Assembly: GCA_050084515.1 (NCBI GenBank)
Contig: CM114273.1
Coordinates: 42,284,001 to 42,348,000 of the forward strand
Source of the DNA: Blasia pusilla
Lineage: Eukaryota; Marchantiophyta; Marchantiopsida; Blasiales
Reading direction: 5' to 3'
Length of the DNA stretch: 64,000 nucleotides
Below the pieces are notes generated by a model. That model did not search any database and was not told the DNA's origin. It saw only the letters and a program-made list of their open reading frames with translations. Numbering within the stretch: position 1 is the first letter of the stretch; each line of letters begins with the position of its first letter. This document shows, piece after piece, positions 30,485 to 40,588 of this stretch. Made by a program: the position numbers and the translations under genes.

Positions 30485-31760
30485 GTTCAAAGAACTCACG
30501 ACCGACTCCATTTGACGGCGTTTGGAGTAGGGAGTTATTTGATGATGAGGCAAAAGATTTCATTGAATATATCAAATGTACAGTTCCGAGCTTTTTTCGG
30601 ATGTAATAAAAGAGAAGATTTTTTTGAATGATGGTGGTGCTTGTTAAAGTTTGCTGAACATTTTTTTGTCTTTTCGAATGTGATCGTCTATGTACTCCGA
30701 GGACTTCTATTTTGCAACCCGTCGGATTTCTCCTGCTTGCAACTTTTCACTTTTTGACCACTGCACCTTTTTACCACTTCCAGGCAACCTGTCGGATTCC
30801 GACAAGTTGCTTGATCGGACTCTTTCCCTATTGGTCCAACTTAAGAGGAAGTCTAGCGGGCTTCTTCCCTTGGCACCTTCCCCTCAACTCGTAAAAGCAG
30901 GCGTAGGCTTCTTTTCTTCTCTCAGACGTGTTGGATTCCTACTACCTATGCAATTGCCATGATGGTATTATCAAGGACGGAGCACATATTGATACTGGAT
31001 GGATGTCACATTGTAGAGCGTACAAGGTATACTGCCGAGGAAGGCGGTGGGACTCAAATCAGGTTACATGGGACCGTTATGGTGTACCTAGGGGGAGGGG
31101 GGGGGCAAGGCTCTCGAATTCGCCCATATTTTTTATCCCCGTCTATAATCGGCCAGAGGAGCCACTTGTATCCCAGGAAATTCCTTTTGTACTGTCATCG
31201 AGGAGAGTTAGGAGTAAATTTGTAGATGACGAGGCTGAAGAAATCAAAGACTAGGTCAAATGTACATTTTTGAGGTTCCTTCGGAGGTAAGAAAGGACGA
31301 GATTTTTTCAACCCATAATAGTGTTTGTAAAAGTTTGATGGAAATTTTTTTGGGACTTGTGCATTGTGTTCTCTTAGCTACTTGGAATTACAATTTTGCA
31401 ACCCGTATGATTCCGACGGGTTGCAACTTTGAGCTTTTTGCCCACTGCAAATTTTTAACCATTTCCAGGCAAGCTGTAAGATTCCGACAGGTTGGCTGCT
31501 TGAGTGATCGGACTCTTTCCCTGTGAGACCAAATTCTGACGCATTGTGGCGGGCTTCTTAACTTTTGGTTCGTTCCCCTACATTCGTCAAACCAGTTGTC
31601 CGCTTCTTTTCTTGTCTAAGATGTGCAGGATTCCTACTACCTGTCGGATTGCCATTTCGGATTCCCAACCCGTTGGATTTTTGTGGGTACAGGGTGGAAG
31701 GGAATCACTTATCAAAATCTTTCCTTTCTTATGGTGAGCTTGCTTGCAAGGGGTGCAAGC
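30485..31760 (+). repeat. Tandemly duplicated 3' region of MULE A
   Basis: A unit of about 0.7 kb beginning near GATGATGAGGC (30,540) and GATGACGAGGC (31,224) is repeated: AAATGTACA, GTTTGTAAAAGTTTG, GATTCCGACGGGTTGCAACTTT and GACTCTTTCCCT recur in order. Part of it returns in the reverse-oriented scraps at 44.2, 54.2 and 56.9 kb. Confidence 0.6.
30928..31254 (+). CDS. Conserved 3' open frame of the MULE, unknown function
   Basis: About 108 codons starting GTG here but ATG in the copy at 61,577. It reads LDSYYLCNCHDG, HIDTGWMSHCRAYKVYCRG, WDSNQVTWDRYGVP, then NSPIFFIPVYNRPEEPLV and an acidic end (FVDDEAEEIKD). The frame is open in the 30.9 and 61.6 kb copies and broken by a small deletion in the 44.4 kb copy. 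It follows TTCTCTCAG, a good splice acceptor, so it may be a further exon rather than a separate gene. No family recognised. Confidence 0.4.
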   Translation: MLDSYYLCNCHDGIIKDGAHIDTGWMSHCRAYKVYCRGRRWDSNQVTWDRYGVPRGRGGARLSNSPIFFIPVYNRPEEPLVSQEIPFVLSSRRVRSKFVDDEAEEIKD

Positions 31761-32316
31761 CATCTGATTCCGATGGGTTGCAAGAGTTGCAACTGTAAAA
31801 TTCCAACGGGTTGGGAGGATCTGAATGAAGGGACATCACTTCCTCTTCACTCCAGACAGCTAACAATCTTTTGGTTCAATTATCGTCTCATGTGTTCACA
31901 TTTCACAAAGTTGGTCTTAAGCAGACATCACTCATAACCAAGAGAAAGTTGGTTATGAGGCAATTCAGGGAAGGCCATGATGCATGCAATAATCCCTGCA
32001 AAAAGAGAGGTTGGCATCGTATTGATGCGCATCCAGGTGGTCCTCCAAAAAAAATACCCATGGGCACTCCTTATAGTAGACCGAGAGAGGCAATGTTAAG
32101 AAACTTAGGCTCACATGGAGAGTGATGGAAAAATGTTTGTAGTGGTCTTATGATGTCTACTTTTTTTTTGCCCCCTGGGAAAAGGAGGTTTCTTTAGGGC
32201 CAAATGTGGACCACTGCCTACTCTCTTCTAGAGATTTCATGAATTTGAAAGCAAACAAAAATTTCAAATATGTCAAAAAGTTTTGAAGAGAGGAGGCGGA
32301 TTTGGCCCTTTTTTCT
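31255..32316 (+). other. MULE A distal flank
   Basis: No supported gene. 31,871-32,125 holds an 84-residue frame whose homologue at 43,551-43,805 (minus) is also open (PYSRPREAMLRNLGSHGE against AYCRPRQAMLRNLGSHGE), so a short coding segment is possible but unidentified. Isolated palindromes occur at 31,400 and 31,760. Confidence 0.4.
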
Positions 32317-32386
32317 GAAGAGAGACTCTCCTCTCTTCCTCTCTTCCTCTCCTCTCTTACTCTCTCCTGCCAGATTACCAGCCCCC
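32317..32386 (-). repeat. MULE A right terminal inverted repeat
   Basis: Read inward: GGGGGCTGGTAATCTGGCAG then GAGAGTAAGAGAGGAGAGG. It shares the GA-rich core with the left end and matches the end of MULE D at 43,311. Confidence 0.7.
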
Positions 32387-32395
32387 TGCGGGGTT

Positions 32396-32530
32396 GCCCA
32401 GATGGAGGCCACCGCAATTGTGACACGTGGAGCAGCCGCAGAGTTGGAACCACAGTGAGGGGAAGCCAGAAAACAAACTAGGCTTCCTTAGTCTCTCACG
32501 TTGTCCAAAGCGATGAGGACCCCATCGATG
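32396..32530 (+). pseudogene. gag: Third Ty3 gag, part 3
   Basis: Continues the gag frame after MULE A: AQMEATAIVTRGAAAELEPQ, then LTLSKAMRTPSMGP, which align with AQVEAAAVVTRGAARGTKPS and LSEALHTPSMVP of family 2. Two stops interrupt it. At about 32,512-32,540 an inverted repeat (arm GATGAGGACCC) marks where minus-strand gag begins. Confidence 0.65.
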
Positions 32531-32821
32531 GGTCCTCATCAAAGTTTCTGGAGAGTTGGTGATGTGCTCACAAACTCCTCTACACCCTCCCCCTCGTCTG
32601 ACGATGAGATATAAGGAGGTCGAGGTGGTTCCGAGGGTCTCCACGTGAGGGACCACTATGACCTCCTCCTGGGCAACCTCCTTCTGGGCAACCACGTGAG
32701 GTGGTCCCTCACGTGGAGACCCTCGAAACCTCGCGCCAGTCCGCGTAAAACCTCTAGAGCTACTCTCGGGTTCACCATCTCGCTTCTCAAAGTCCCGAAC
32801 GGATGCCGTGATGACCCTCAT
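32531..32821 (-). pseudogene. gag: Ty3 gag N-terminus, minus-strand element
   Basis: Starts with an ATG (MRVITASVRDFEKRD) and keeps SSSRGFTRTGARFRG, the N-terminal signature of the other Ty3 gags. It runs to about LMRTHRWGP, where it meets the inverted join with the plus-strand gag. This copy shows the likely true start codon of the family. Confidence 0.65.
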
Positions 32822-34359
32822 GCCCCTCTCACTCGATCACTCTCAATCTCGCGAGTAATCCCTCAATCACTCATCCCAAACATGCGGCACTCGATCTACA
32901 CTCTCCCTCCTTGAGACGTGTAACGTGCGGCAACAAGCGGCGTGGTGCGGCAAATCAACCGGGCTATCATCTCATCAACAACCTACCCTCGACTCCAGAC
33001 ATCCCACACAGATCTATGTCCCATAAACCACTTACATAAATAATGCTCTCAGCATCCACACAACCCAATATCTCCAAATAAACTACCCAAATCCCAGAAT
33101 CCCTCACGCATGCAGGGTAAAGGACGTGAATGGGTAACCTGAACACATGTCGATGTCGCTCCTCAGCAACTGCAAATCTCAATCCCAACTCGTTCATGAA
33201 GAAAAATCCTCCAATCAGCATGTCATACTCCTCTTGTACTGACGTTGCTCAAAACTCGATAGACAGTGCGGTTCTAGCGGAACAGTGCGGCGTTGCAGGC
33301 GGCACGGCCCTCGATGGTGGGATGTGGCACTCGGCGGCATACCCTCCTCAACCAACAATAAACCCACACTCTGCTCCACAATGATGGAGCAGCTCTGTGA
33401 TTGAGATAGTGTGGTGCGGCCACAAGCGGCACGACGCGGCAATCGGCGGCGCGTTGCGACTACGGGCGTCACGACACGGTATTCGATCGTCGTCGAGCCG
33501 CTACCAATTACAACATAACAGCATGAAATCAAAACTCAAACACCTTAACCGGAGGTCATCTGCCATCACTAGTTGATGACAAAACTGGGATGATGGCGGC
33601 CGCCAAAACAAAGTACGCGGTGGCGACGCAAGTCAGAGAATCAACGAATGTCGTGGAAGACCCTCCACTCTGTAACGCCGGCAATGGCAACCAAAGGGTG
33701 GACAACACATGGTGGACCATTGACGGTGATGGTTGATCATTGATGGTGACGGCCGACCAATGACGGTGACGGTTGACCATTGATAGTGATTATGACGGCG
33801 ACGGCCGCCACCGGCATGGCGGCTGGTTTAGGGTTTGAACAATTTAACCCTAAAAATCGCCTAGCAATGGCAGTTTTGCAAGATTGACCATAACTTTTTG
33901 CTCACAAATCTAAATTTCACATTATTTGTTGCACAACATGCATAACTTCATGATCTACAACAAAATCAAAAAATATTTATAATTTGATATTCCAATAAAA
34001 ACTGACGGGGATTATTGTAAAGCCCAATGTCTCTTTCCCCTATACAAAATTGTGCAGCGCTTCCGCATTGATTTCTCCCAACAAAAATGTAAAACCTATA
34101 AAAATACAAATCAGCAAGCTACATGGTGCTCCCAAGAGCATCAGTATGGGGCAACCCACCCCCATGATCAATCCTTATCAGAAATTGGGCAGCGCTTCCG
34201 CGTGCTACTCTTCCACACGAAAAATCGGCAAATGCAAAGAACAATGAAAGGAGCCCTTGCTCTGGTGAGCACTCCCATGAGCCGCTGAATGGGGAACACG
34301 GTCCCCAACTTGCAAAAACAACGAGTGACTAGCAAGCTCCCCCATGAAGCTCCCTCACT
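32822..34359 (-). other. Ty3 leader with minisatellite
   Basis: Non-coding leader of the minus-strand Ty3. It holds scattered GCGGCA-type words at 32,930-33,480 and a tandem tract at about 33,700-33,800 in which TGACGGTGACGGTTGACCAT-like units of about 21 bp repeat with changes. No domain seen on either strand. Confidence 0.5.
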
Positions 34360-34628
34360 CTCTCATTCTCTCTTTATAAAGTAAGATCCAATCTCTCTCT
34401 ACACCATCTCACACCATATCTCTCAAAGGTGTGCACTCTCTCTCATGTCAAACCAAACCCACTCTCCTAATGAGAGGCTTGGGTTACACTCACAAGGCAA
34501 GGGACCATAGCTCCACCGCCTTATGCCAAGAGGTATGTCAGCGATATATGATACAACATATATCGCTGACATACTCACATACCTACGTAACATAGACGAG
34601 AGCATCCACAAACACAAAATGTACCACA
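34360..34628 (-). mobile_element. Second Ty3 LTR start (diverged relative)
   Basis: Begins TGTGGTACATTTTGTG, nearly the start of the LTR at 35,104, matches it for about 75 bp, then diverges. It contains TATAAAGAG near 34,374 and an inverted repeat (ATATCGCTGACATACC). It leads to the leader and the minus-strand gag. The inner boundary is uncertain. Confidence 0.5.
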
Positions 34629-34630
34629 AC

Positions 34631-35104
34631 TGAAATCCGTGAAAGACCTACTCTCATAAAATACATATAGAATCACATACAATCGAGCCAAACCCACTCC
34701 ACGATGGGAGAATCTAGGTCGAAGCTTGCGGGAACCACCATAGCCAAGAGCTCTACTCACTACCAAGGCTAACTCCCAAGGCAACAAGCTCAACTCAAAG
34801 AACTAATTGTTCTTTGAGTGCACTCCACACTATATCCTCCAACCTAAGAGCGGGCCCTTATTGGAAAAGTCACCTCAACTGAGTAACCCCCAACCCTATG
34901 TATGAAACCGCATCTCTACCTAGACAATACGGCACTACATAAGGTATGGCCTCTACTAGCACACTATACTCTACGACATAATCCGTATGGTCATGACAGC
35001 TGTCGTGCGAATCCACATCGTCATATAACATACATCGCTGATATACCATACTCACATACCTATATAACATAGACAAGAGCATCCACAAACACAAGTGTAC
35101 CACA
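34631..35104 (-). mobile_element. Family-1 Ty3 LTR (474 bp)
   Basis: TGTGGTACAC to GGATTTCA, next to a polypurine tract. It carries the TAGTTCTTTGAG motif (complement at 34,794-34,805) about 30 bp after GGATATAG, as in the plus-strand LTR at 5.1-5.3 kb. Two bases, GT, separate its end from another LTR start. Confidence 0.75.
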
Positions 35105-35106
35105 AC

Positions 35107-35121
35107 TCGCCCCCCTAATTG
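35107..35121 (-). promoter_or_regulatory. Polypurine tract of the family-1 Ty3
   Basis: AATTAGGGGGGCGAGT on the minus strand, two bases before the LTR start. Confidence 0.75.
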
Positions 35122-35279
35122 GCGGTCAGGTCCCTCTAACTCCCAGGTAGCCTTATACATCTACTACATGCTATACACCTTCTTGGGTGCACGAATCAGA
35201 AGGCCAGGTGCTAGGTTGCCCCATCATTAGTCGCACACCTGTAATCCATATCATGCAAAGATCAAGTCATCTACCTCTC

Positions 35280-35606
35280 CTAAGTACATCGAGGACAGAC
35301 CCACCTTCCAGCAGGAACAATATCCATACGTGGAGTCAAACACATCATGTGCCAACCGCTAGAACACCGATCACACACCAACATACGTGCTGCGTTACCA
35401 GCAGACCCACACAACATGCACCTCAAGCTAGCACGTATCATGGCTAAGCTTGGGTCAATAGTACCATCCACATTTGGAAGATAACATGGCAAACAATTAC
35501 GCACATGGTCCTTCCAAAAAACTCCATCACGATCCTCCAACATGAAAACTCCAGAAGCTAACACCTCTCGCACTCGTAAAATAGTGCGGCTTGCCGTCAC
35601 ATCCAA
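35280..35606 (-). CDS. PHD finger after Ty3 integrase, family 1
   Basis: A 108-residue open stretch. TILRVREVLASG and HVRNCLPCYLPNVDG match the 11.2-11.6 kb copy. The PHD finger near the end has CMLC, MLVCDRCSSGWHMMC and WVCPRC, the full C4HC3 set. That it stays intact in both copies while the integrase around it decays is notable. One stop separates it from the integrase tail. Probable role: binding a histone mark to choose insertion sites (inference from domain type). Confidence 0.8.
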   Translation of the reverse strand: MDVTASRTILRVREVLASGVFMLEDRDGVFWKDHVRNCLPCYLPNVDGTIDPSLAMIRASLRCMLCGSAGNAARMLVCDRCSSGWHMMCLTPRMDIVPAGRWVCPRCT

Positions 35607-35621
35607 CGTTGTTGGTACAAT

Positions 35622-36980
35622 CTATTGCAAAAAGACATAGTCCCCCACATGGAACCTACGAATCGATGGTCGATAACCTCCACCCCGGATGGTTGCATAC
35701 CGCAACATATCCATGTGTTGAGCAATGGCAAGATTCTCAAAGGCTATTGGCATAACTCTCCAAAAGAGCTCTGCCCGTTGAGAACACACTCTCATCCACA
35801 TCTCTGGATCATCAAGGTTCACCACCTCACTAAACTCCCGACGAATTGTTGCTGGAAAGTCTGGATCTCGGCCGTATAACAGAAAATAAGGTGAGAAGGA
35901 AGCTAAGGATGCTTGGCGACTAAACCTATACCCCATGGCTAACCATGGCAACTGAATATCCTAGTCTCCAAGATGCCCCTTCTGTAGGCCATACTTGCGC
36001 AATGCCCTCTTCACCGTCTGAACCACACGCTCAGCCAAACCATCTACCTCTTGATGATCTCGAGACGTGGTCCAATGATCAATCAAGGCCTTGTCACACA
36101 AGACCTGAAACTCACCCAAAAACTCTGTACCTTGGTTGGTCAGCACCTCAGCTGGTGCACCAAAATGACTAAGCACTCTATCAAGAAACACATATGCCGT
36201 TCCCTCACTTGCCTTGTCAGGTAATGCCACCAACTCAATCCACTTGGAGAAGTGCTCCACCATCACCAACACATATCGATGATGTAAATAGTCAATGGTA
36301 ATGATCCCAAAGTCCACACTCCAACGGTAATCCAACCCCATAATAGGCAAGGGGTGTAACTATGGTGTAGGAGCATTGAATGATGCCCTCACCCGATTAC
36401 AAACCATACAACGTAACACAAACTGCTGCACCTGAGTATGCATGCCACGCCACCAATATTGACCAAGGAGTAAGCTATATGTACGCTTTATCCCAAAATG
36501 TCCCAACTCCTCATGGGCATGTCGCACAATGCGCTCTCTCTGAGCCAAATGCGGCACCACTCGTACTCTACCATCCTCCCACACACGAAGAATATGTGTT
36601 CCCTCTAATCCATACCTCTCAGCACGTTGAAGAACACGGTCTCGGTCCTTGGCACTCACTATGCCTGGCACCCTACTGGTCCGTAGGAACTCCAACACCA
36701 ACGTATCATCATGAATATCACACTGATCCGTACCACCATCTCCAACCTTAGAATCTGAAGGATGGCCATCTACCCTTTGACTAGAGTAAGATGTCATGTG
36801 GTCCTCCATACTATAGTCCACCCCTAACCAACATAAAAAGACAGATGCATGCCAACCTGGCACCATCTCCTCATCAACCTTGCCATGCCATCTAGCCCCA
36901 GTTGCATCCTCTTGGCTAGTACATGGGTTCCTACTCAACCCATCAGCATCAAGGTTGGCAACTCCAAGTCTATGTACCAC
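35622..36980 (-). pseudogene. Ty3 integrase, family 1
   Basis: N-terminal HHCC finger (VRHAHEELGHFG and LRCMVCNRVRASF), catalytic core with WSVDFG and MVEHFSKWIELVALPDKA, and the third acidic residue in GLAERVVQTVKRALRK. The second catalytic Asp, expected in LTDQGTEF, is Asn here (codon at 36,135-36,137), which should abolish strand transfer. The C-terminal part has SPYFLLYGRDPDFPATIRRE and RGGGYRPSIRRFHVGDYVFL. Stops at about 36,357 and 35,952 break it into three frames. The first residues (LGVANLDADGLSRNP) are the end of the RNase H region. Confidence 0.8.
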
Positions 36981-37334
36981 CTAGAAGTCATACTCCTGTA
37001 AGATAAGAGCCCACCGTGCAAGCATCCCTGTAAGCTTGTCAGACTCCATCAACCACTCGAGCGGCTGGTGATCAGTAACAAGGGTAAATTGTGTGCCAAA
37101 CAAGTAACACCTAAAGTGTGCCATAGCCCACACTACTGCCAAGCACTCCCCCTCATATGAACTATAGCGCGACTCCGATGCATTATTCGAACGACTTGCA
37201 TATGCCACCACAAACTCCATGTGCTCATCATCATGTTGTGTCAACACCGCTCCAAGTCCCAACCTACTCCAATCAGTGTGTAACTGAAATGGGCGCCCTC
37301 TGATAGGTCTCCTCAAGATAGGCTTTGTCACCAA
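36981..37334 (-). CDS. Ty3 RNase H, family 1
   Basis: A 117-residue open stretch: FQLHTDWSRLGLGAVLTQHD (first catalytic Asp), EGECLAVVWAMAHFRCYLFG (catalytic Glu helix), FTLVTDHQPLEWLM (third Asp). It degrades the RNA strand after minus-strand synthesis. Bounded on both sides by stops relative to RT and integrase, so only a fragment of a dead polyprotein. Confidence 0.8.
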   Translation of the reverse strand: MVTKPILRRPIRGRPFQLHTDWSRLGLGAVLTQHDDEHMEFVVAYASRSNNASESRYSSYEGECLAVVWAMAHFRCYLFGTQFTLVTDHQPLEWLMESDKLTGMLARWALILQEYDF

Positions 37335-38395
37335 CTAGGCCTTGAGCTCCATAAAAGCTCTCTCCTGATCATCTCCCCAGTGCCACTCCTGATCTGATTT
37401 CAGCAATTGGTTCAAAGGCTTTGCCATGGCACTAAATCCCTTCACATACCTTCGATAGTAGTTCGCTAATCCCATGAATGCCCAAACTCTACTTACATCT
37501 ACCGGATGAGGAATAAGGTCAATAGCCTCCACCTTTGCTTGCTGAACTTCCAAACCACCTAGATAGATCACATGGCCTAAGTACTCTACATCTTCATGGA
37601 AGAACTTACACTTTCCTAGATGCAAACGTAGACCATGAGCTTTCAACCGCTCAAACACAATCTGCAAATGTATTTGATGCTCCTCCACCGTGTTACTGAA
37701 CACCAAGATATCATCAATGTAACACCGAACAAAATCCAACCCTACTAAGATCGTGTCCATCACTCTCTGAAACTTGGCAGGTGCATTCTTCAACTCAAAG
37801 GGTAAGAATTTCCACTGGTACAACAATCCTTGCCATGAGAGTTGACACCCCAAAATGTTGTCTTGGCCTTGTCACTCTCTCGGATTGGCAACTGATGGTA
37901 TCCTGCCCGAAGATCCAAAGTACTAAAAATCTTTGCCTGTCCCACCACATCAAAGATCTCCTCAGGTGTAGGCATGGCATACCTATCGGCCTTGGTCTGC
38001 CGATTGATAGGACGGTAATCTCCACACATCCGCCTATCCGTGTAGTTGCCATGCACATCCTTTTTAGCAGGCATGACAGTGGCTTATGCATACTCTCCAT
38101 GCAACAACTCCACTAATCCAACCTCCAAAAGGTCCAACGTCCTACTCTGAATCAGGTCCCTCTGCATATCACTATATCCGTAGGGACGACGGAAGATTGG
38201 TGAATCACTAGCCAAATCAATCCGTATACCGGGTCCAACCAAAGCACCCAACTCCTTCATGCTAAAGGAAAAACAACTCCTATAAGCACGTAGGAATTGT
38301 GTCAAGTGTCGTTTCTCACCTCCCCTAAGCTTGGGCCCAAGTAATGGCTCCCAAGTCTCCTCCACTGGCACACTAGAGGGAGAGGACGACGCCAT
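37335..38395 (-). pseudogene. Ty3 reverse transcriptase, family 1
   Basis: Starts with VPVEETWEPLLGPKLRGGEK and RIDLASDSPIFRRPYGYSDM (palm entry), then KIFSTLDLRAGYHQLPI (first Asp), FELKNAPAKFQRVMD, and the active site RCYIDDILVFS (YIDD at 37,710-37,721). KCKFFHEDVEYLGHVI and GLANYYRRYVKGF follow in thumb and connection. A TAA near 38,092, a frameshift near 37,850 and a TAG at 37,334 break it. The sequence stops at about 38,400, before any protease or methyltransferase, so I cannot say whether this copy had one. Confidence 0.8.
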
Positions 38396-38402
38396 TGGAT
38401 GC

Positions 38403-38665
38403 TAGGCAACCCAAGCTTGATGCTACTAATATTGTTTGCATATATTACACTAGGTCCTAAAATACTAACACCAATCTCAACAAGTAATGGATGAATCCAC
38501 ACCGCCTCACATGCTGCATTGGTTGCTCCACTGTGCTAAACCTTTGTTGAAGATAAAGCAACTGCAGGTTGCTTCTTTGAAGCCCAACTTATAGTTACGC
38601 TTCCCAAAGTAAATGAATAACCAGATGTGGAGTGTCGATCAAACACGCTTCCTGCCCAATCAACA
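38403..38665 (-). pseudogene. Ty1/copia RNase H fragment
   Basis: The minus strand reads [20 protein letters not shown] in frame, an AVALS-type segment, then TNAACEAVWIHPLLVEIG and NNISSIKLG, the typical C-terminal end of plant copia polyproteins. It is wedged between Ty3 RT and the MULE M2 end, cut on both sides. Confidence 0.7.
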
Positions 38666-38715
38666 GAGGTGCGGTAAGAGGAGAGGAAGAGAGGAAGAGA
38701 GGAGGGAGGAAACTA
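38666..38715 (+). repeat. MULE M2 left terminal repeat
   Basis: GAGGTGCGGTAAGAGGAGAG followed by GAAGAGAGG units, matching MULE A's left end over about 45 bp. Confidence 0.7.
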
Positions 38716-39143
38716 CCTTCAACCGAAATAGATACTTTTTTTTAAAGAGAGTTTCCGTTGGGTTGAAGAGAGGAAACTTTTTGTGTGATTTTTTTTGCAC
38801 TTTTTTGCTCAGTTATTAAGCAGTCCCACAATTTTTTTTCATCTTCCATATTTTGGCAACCCATCAGAGTCCGATCGGTTGCAAATTGCACAAAATTTAG
38901 AAAACTGAAAAATTAGTGGAATCATAAGTGTGGAACCAATCAATTTTTCCATCCAAGTTATGGAAAAAATCTATCATTTGCCTTGGAATGAATAGAGTTC
39001 AAGCTCAAAGTGAAGGTTCTGGAAAACTGAAAGTACAATCTAAAACCTCATTTTGCATCCTCAAAGTGGTTTGTTTAAAATACTTCGCACTTCTTTGAGG
39101 GACATAATTGGTTGGTGGATTCCTACTCCTACCTCCCACTCTC

Positions 39144-40103
39144 TTAAACTACCAGCAACACATAGTACATGTGCTTACAAGGGAAATACCTTTTGCCACT
39201 TGTCTCTCTTTGGACAAAGTCATCACAAGAACATGTGGGAAAGCAACAGATGTGCACCACATACACCCCTATGACACTTGAATTTACAGTGTTGTTCCTG
39301 ACCCAATACATCCTTCCTATTCCATTGCCACTCAGGACATCTTTCATGGCGATGATCTCCATTTTTGCCTCCCGAGCTAATGCAATTCGCTTTGCTCTCT
39401 CCATTGTTGGCCTACACATTATGTTTTTCTTCACCCCATTTCTAGACTCAAACAGAAATAGTGGATTGAGATCACCCACCTTCTCCGGGTAAATGTTGAC
39501 ATCAATCTTGGGTTGAATACGAAATACAAAGGTCTCAGTAATGCGAACATGCTTCAAACTTCCTCCATCTACGAGTCTGAAACCGGCACTTGTAAGATTG
39601 TCCACTTCGTCTTGAGTGCAGTTCGTACCTGCGGCGATGGGCCAAATCGTGGGGGTATTCCCCGGAGCTCCAATGGCAGCCGGATAAGACTTCCGGAAAG
39701 CGCAAGATTCATTTGGGCAGAATAAGTACTTCAATTGATCCCCGGTCCTCGTGAAACGATCAAAGGTTTTGAGTCCCCAAAACCCAGGCAGTGGTCGTCC
39801 AGTCCTTGTACAGTTATTATTTAGGAAAGTACCGCAGGCTCTCCTAATGCCATCAGATCCTGCCCTGCAAGTGGGTCCACGTCCTGGGTTGCTCCGAGAT
39901 ATATGCCACCGTTTTAGGTTGCAATCCACCGGATGTTGCGAACTTCCAGCAATCGAGGGCTTTTGAAATAAAGTATTCACTGATTTTGGAGAAGTTACTC
40001 CATCACGGATTTGGGAGCAATCCGGGGTCCCCGAATACCTGGGCGGCGTAATTTCCTCATCCAAATCAATCACCGAATTCGTTCCTCGGTGCTGCCTCTT
40101 CAC
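39144..40103 (-). CDS. MULE transposase C-terminal part with SWIM zinc finger
   Basis: Intact 319-residue open frame. The end carries CSCDDF, then FPCKHMYYVLL, a SWIM-type CxCxnCxH finger (roughly residues 285-315), the common C-terminal DNA-binding module of Mutator-like transposases. A Cys-containing segment LKYLFCPNESCAFRKSYP sits near the middle and a Pro/Ser-rich acidic part (VIDLDEEITPPRYSGTP) at the start. Upstream 40,134-40,418 probably continues it in the same frame after a stop. It follows the DDE core of gene 1 and a palindrome-bearing intron. Likely binds the element ends (inference). Confidence 0.65.
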   Translation of the reverse strand: MKRQHRGTNSVIDLDEEITPPRYSGTPDCSQIRDGVTSPKSVNTLFQKPSIAGSSQHPVDCNLKRWHISRSNPGRGPTCRAGSDGIRRACGTFLNNNCTRTGRPLPGFWGLKTFDRFTRTGDQLKYLFCPNESCAFRKSYPAAIGAPGNTPTIWPIAAGTNCTQDEVDNLTSAGFRLVDGGSLKHVRITETFVFRIQPKIDVNIYPEKVGDLNPLFLFESRNGVKKNIMCRPTMERAKRIALAREAKMEIIAMKDVLSGNGIGRMYWVRNNTVNSSVIGVYVVHICCFPTCSCDDFVQRETSGKRYFPCKHMYYVLLVV

Positions 40104-40133
40104 CTGCCTGAAGTCAAGATACTTATCTGGTCT

Positions 40134-40418
40134 TCACGAGTCTTGCTCGGACTGCTCTACCACCATCTGTATGGGACGTCTTGAAACCCGCCCATGAATA
40201 TCCCCACCAATATGTACGTCTTGCTCGAGGGGAGTTCTAGCTACGCACCGGTTGAAGGCTTCCACATACATTTTTTCATCACCAGATCTCACAACCGCCC
40301 TGACATAAAGCTCGTAGATCGACGGCCCCCTTCCTTTTGTTATGCCTTTTGTGAGGAAGATATGGGATGTTGCAAACTGTAGCATTGCTCTTGCATGGTC
40401 TTGTTGGCATGCCTCCAC
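40134..40418 (-). CDS. MULE transposase, segment before the SWIM part
   Basis: 94 codons: HARAMLQFATSHIFLTKGI, GPSIYELYVRAVVRSGDE, NRCVARTPLEQDVHIG. No recognised motif. The next downstream frame starts 30 bases on with VKRQHRGTNS, so a single stop codon may divide one exon. Confidence 0.45.
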   Translation of the reverse strand: MEACQQDHARAMLQFATSHIFLTKGITKGRGPSIYELYVRAVVRSGDEKMYVEAFNRCVARTPLEQDVHIGGDIHGRVSRRPIQMVVEQSEQDS

Positions 40419-40588
40419 AAGTGAAATTCGTTGGCATGCTTGTGACGACCTCTAGGAGGAATGAACACTTTCTGCTCCACTTGTGTTGGGGCAGAGGGCA
40501 TTTTCATGAATGTTCAATCCTTGCAACGACAACAATGTTAGAAGGGAACGAAAATAGCTCAGAAGTCAAAGAAATAAGCTAAATGTCG

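Larger units (their letters stand above)
23878..32386 (+). mobile_element. Mutator-like element A
   Basis: 8.5 kb between GA-rich ends (GAGGTGCGGTAAGAGG left; GGGGGCTGGTAATCTGG read inward from the right) with a near-perfect 9-bp target duplication. Most of gene 1 (transposase) is deleted, leaving its first exon; the shared promoter and all four recognised exons of gene 2 are present. Without a transposase it could move only in trans. Confidence 0.75.

Noticed and set aside
32375-32530. Minus-strand zinc knuckle reading (CHNCGGLH) at the end of the 32.8 kb gag
   Set aside because: The plus strand here continues the third gag across the MULE A insertion with clear alignment to two other copies, so the minus reading is a shadow.
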